Assembly (NCBI RefSeq): GCF_005938105.1
Contig: NZ_VCPE01000001.1
Location: forward strand, 124,001 to 188,000
Reading direction: 5' to 3'
Origin: Brucella haematophila
Lineage (GTDB): Bacteria; Pseudomonadota; Alphaproteobacteria; Rhizobiales; Rhizobiaceae
Length of the DNA stretch: 64,000 nucleotides
Below the pieces are notes generated by a model. The model was given only the letters and a program-made list of their open reading frames with translations, did no database searches and was not told where the DNA came from. Both the position numbers and the translations under genes were made by a program. This document shows positions 62,691 through 64,000 of the stretch, in pieces (positions within the stretch are counted from its first letter, which is position 1; each line of letters opens with the position of its first letter).

Positions 62691-63365
62691 ATGAAGATTG
62701 ACGGACGAGTTCTGATACTTATGACGGCTGTAGCGGGTCTTTCGCTGTCAGGCTGCATGTCTTCGCCAACCTATGGAACGGACAAGTCGTCGGGCGCGCA
62801 GCTCTTCGACGACGTTTCCAATATGGCGAGCTTCGGTCAGGGCAAGAACAAGAAAGAGCGCATCGACTACAAGCCGCGTCCTGATCTTGTGCGTCCTTCT
62901 CCGGGCGATAAGGGTCAGTTGCCTGCACCGCAGGACAGTGTCGCAAGCGCTGGCGGTGCAAACTGGCCGGAATCACCGGAACAGCGCCGCAAGCGTCTGC
63001 GTGATGAAATCACCGCCAACCGTGACAATCCGAACTTCGTGTCGCCGGTCGAGGCTGACGGTCCGGTTGCAAGCAATCTGCAGACCGCGCTGCCGGGCGG
63101 TAACAGCCGTCGCGAAGAATATAACTCCCGTCTGCCGACCGTCGATCCAAAGAAGATGGCGGCCATCAAGGCAGAGCGTGCGCAGCAGGCGCAGGGTTCG
63201 GCCACAAACCGCAAGTATCTGAGCGAGCCGCCGCTGGCCTATCGTGAACCTGCATCCACCGCCGCTACCGGCGAACTGGGTCAGGACGAGGCGCAGAAGG
63301 AACGCGAGCGCAAGAAGGCCGCTGGCAAGTCCAACGGCTGGCGCGATTATCTGCCCTGGAACTAA
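62691..63365 (+). CDS. Lipoprotein of unknown function
   Basis: A 224-aa protein with a signal and lipobox (LILMTAVAGLSLSGC, lipidated Cys near residue 22), then a polar, Pro/Lys/Arg/Gln-rich body with little predicted structure, ending GWRDYLPWN. ATG 62691 is chosen; GTG 62682 opens the frame. It follows ileS by about 250 bases and has a terminator of its own. Likely an inner- or outer-membrane lipoprotein conserved in Rhizobiales. Confidence 0.8.
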   Translation: MKIDGRVLILMTAVAGLSLSGCMSSPTYGTDKSSGAQLFDDVSNMASFGQGKNKKERIDYKPRPDLVRPSPGDKGQLPAPQDSVASAGGANWPESPEQRRKRLRDEITANRDNPNFVSPVEADGPVASNLQTALPGGNSRREEYNSRLPTVDPKKMAAIKAERAQQAQGSATNRKYLSEPPLAYREPASTAATGELGQDEAQKERERKKAAGKSNGWRDYLPWN

Positions 63366-63394
63366 GTTCCAGAAATTCTCTATATCGGTTTAAG

Positions 63395-63433
63395 CAGCCA
63401 TGGCGATATAAGCGCTATGGCTGTTTTATTTTG
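63395..63433 (+). terminator. Intrinsic terminator after the lipoprotein gene
   Basis: CAGCCATGGCG (63395-63405) pairs with CGCTATGGCTG (63413-63423, one mismatch), followed by TTTTATTTT. Confidence 0.85.
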
Positions 63434-63484
63434 AGTATAGTGTGAAGGTTTTCTGAGTGGGCAGGTAGTACCCGCAGAGAATAC

Positions 63485-63500
63485 ATTACAATTTTGTAAT
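63485..63500. promoter_or_regulatory. Inverted repeat upstream of the cytochrome b561 gene
   Basis: ATTACAA, TT, TTGTAAT: perfect 7-bp arms 22 bases upstream of the FNR/FixK box. It may bind a second regulator of the same promoter. Confidence 0.45.
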
Positions 63501-63521
63501 CTTGAGCATCATGACTTCTAT

Positions 63522-63535
63522 TTGATTTCGATCAA
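63522..63535. promoter_or_regulatory. FNR/FixK-type box
   Basis: TTGAT-TTCG-ATCAA is an exact match to the FNR/FixK consensus (TTGAT, four bases, ATCAA). It lies 56 bases before the ATG of the cytochrome b561 gene and implies control by oxygen or redox through an FnrN/FixK-type regulator. Confidence 0.75.
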
Positions 63536-63590
63536 AGACTTCTTGTCTGTATGGAGCATGATAAGGCATCGGGTTCAAAGGTATAGTTCA

Positions 63591-64000
63591 ATGAGCAGCG
63601 CAAACACGATCTGGGACAGCCGTAACGGTTATGGTGTTGTCTCCCGCAGCTTTCACTGGCTGATGGCGTTGCTGTTTTTATGGCAGTTCATTTCGGCTGT
63701 TCTGCACGTTCTGGCGCGGGGCAGTGCGGTTTTCACGTTTTTCTGGTCGGCACACCAACAGCTCGGCTTTGCATTGCTGGTTCTGGTTCTGCTGCGTGGC
63801 GTCTGGGGCCTTCTCAATACGGGTCGCCGTCCGCATAAGGACGGCCTGATGGGTAAGGCCGCAACGCTCGGCCATCTGGGCATTTATGCGCTGATGTTTG
63901 CTATTCCGGTCCTCGCGCTGATCCGCGCCTATGGTCGCGGGCGAAGCTTTTCCTTCCTCGGCATGCCGATCTTCGATCCGGCTGGTGTGCAAAACGAAAC
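63591..64000 (+). CDS. Cytochrome b561 (partial, cut by window end)
   Basis: The first 136 codons of a membrane diheme cytochrome b561. ATG 63591; the sequence gives VSRSFHWLMALLFLWQFISA (His of the first heme ligand pair in FHWLM), HQQLGFALLVLVLLRGVWGL and a further helix LGHLGIYALMFAIPVLALI with another His. Such proteins shuttle electrons between quinones and superoxide or other acceptors. Its promoter carries a perfect FNR/FixK box. The 3' part is outside the window. Confidence 0.88.
   Translation, partial: MSSANTIWDSRNGYGVVSRSFHWLMALLFLWQFISAVLHVLARGSAVFTFFWSAHQQLGFALLVLVLLRGVWGLLNTGRRPHKDGLMGKAATLGHLGIYALMFAIPVLALIRAYGRGRSFSFLGMPIFDPAGVQNE

Overview
The window looks like chromosomal DNA of a Brucellaceae alphaproteobacterium, most likely a free-living Brucella of the former Ochrobactrum group (O. 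anthropi/intermedium-like). I base this on recognisable close-to-Brucella proteins (GroEL, HisS/HisZ/HisG, GluP, XseA, RibF, TadG-like), on Rhizobiales hallmarks (HWE histidine kinase, DUF1127 protein, LsrB/VtlR-like LysR, CIRCE in front of groES, an EcfG-type promoter) and on the GC-rich core. This was judged by eye; no database was searched.

Positions 1-19656 are an accessory island that ends against the 3' end of a tRNA-Gln(CUG) gene (19657-19730, minus strand), a classic integration spot. It has four parts. (a) The end of a siphophage tail operon (tape measure, an 80-aa protein, a tail-tip-like protein, 46-4223). (b) An AT-richer cargo block (about 4440-8352): a HipA-like kinase overlapping an unrecognised 304-aa partner, a 61-aa protein directly abutting an ADP-ribosyltransferase-like protein, and an orphan 256-aa protein. 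This is the most likely place for a new toxin, defence or phage-moron system. (c) A stress module (8412-16039): tiny membrane peptides, a PhnA-like membrane protein with a 24-aa coupled leader gene, a YciF-type ferritin-like protein behind an EcfG-type promoter, large catalase KatE, an iron-permease-family protein and a PAS-HWE histidine kinase. An exact 20-bp direct repeat lies on either side of it (8358-8377, 16549-16568). (d) A phage-like early region: an XRE repressor divergent from five tightly overlapping small genes, a tRNA-Arg-like element without a D arm, and a gene behind a hairpin-rich leader (16915-19470).

From 20134 to the right edge the DNA looks like conserved chromosome: DUF1127 and a divergent LsrB/VtlR-like LysR; xseA; two L,D-transpeptidases; gshA-rsmE; a MarR-controlled FUSC/DUF1656/HlyD efflux operon; a GntR regulator with a phosphatase; the glycolate oxidase operon glcDEF behind a strong inverted-repeat operator; Lrp and DUF2000; an aldo-keto reductase; tagA; a LysE exporter; hisS-hisZ-hisG; the sugar transporter gluP; DoxX; fumC; the groES-groEL operon under CIRCE; a TadG-like pilus protein; a HAD phosphatase, ribF and a MipA-type porin; ileS; a lipoprotein; and the start of a cytochrome b561 gene behind a perfect FNR/FixK box, cut by the window end.

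No integrase, IS transposase, CRISPR array or rRNA gene was seen. Many large open frames in the window (antisense to gshA, hisS, groEL and ileS) are codon-bias shadows and were left out.
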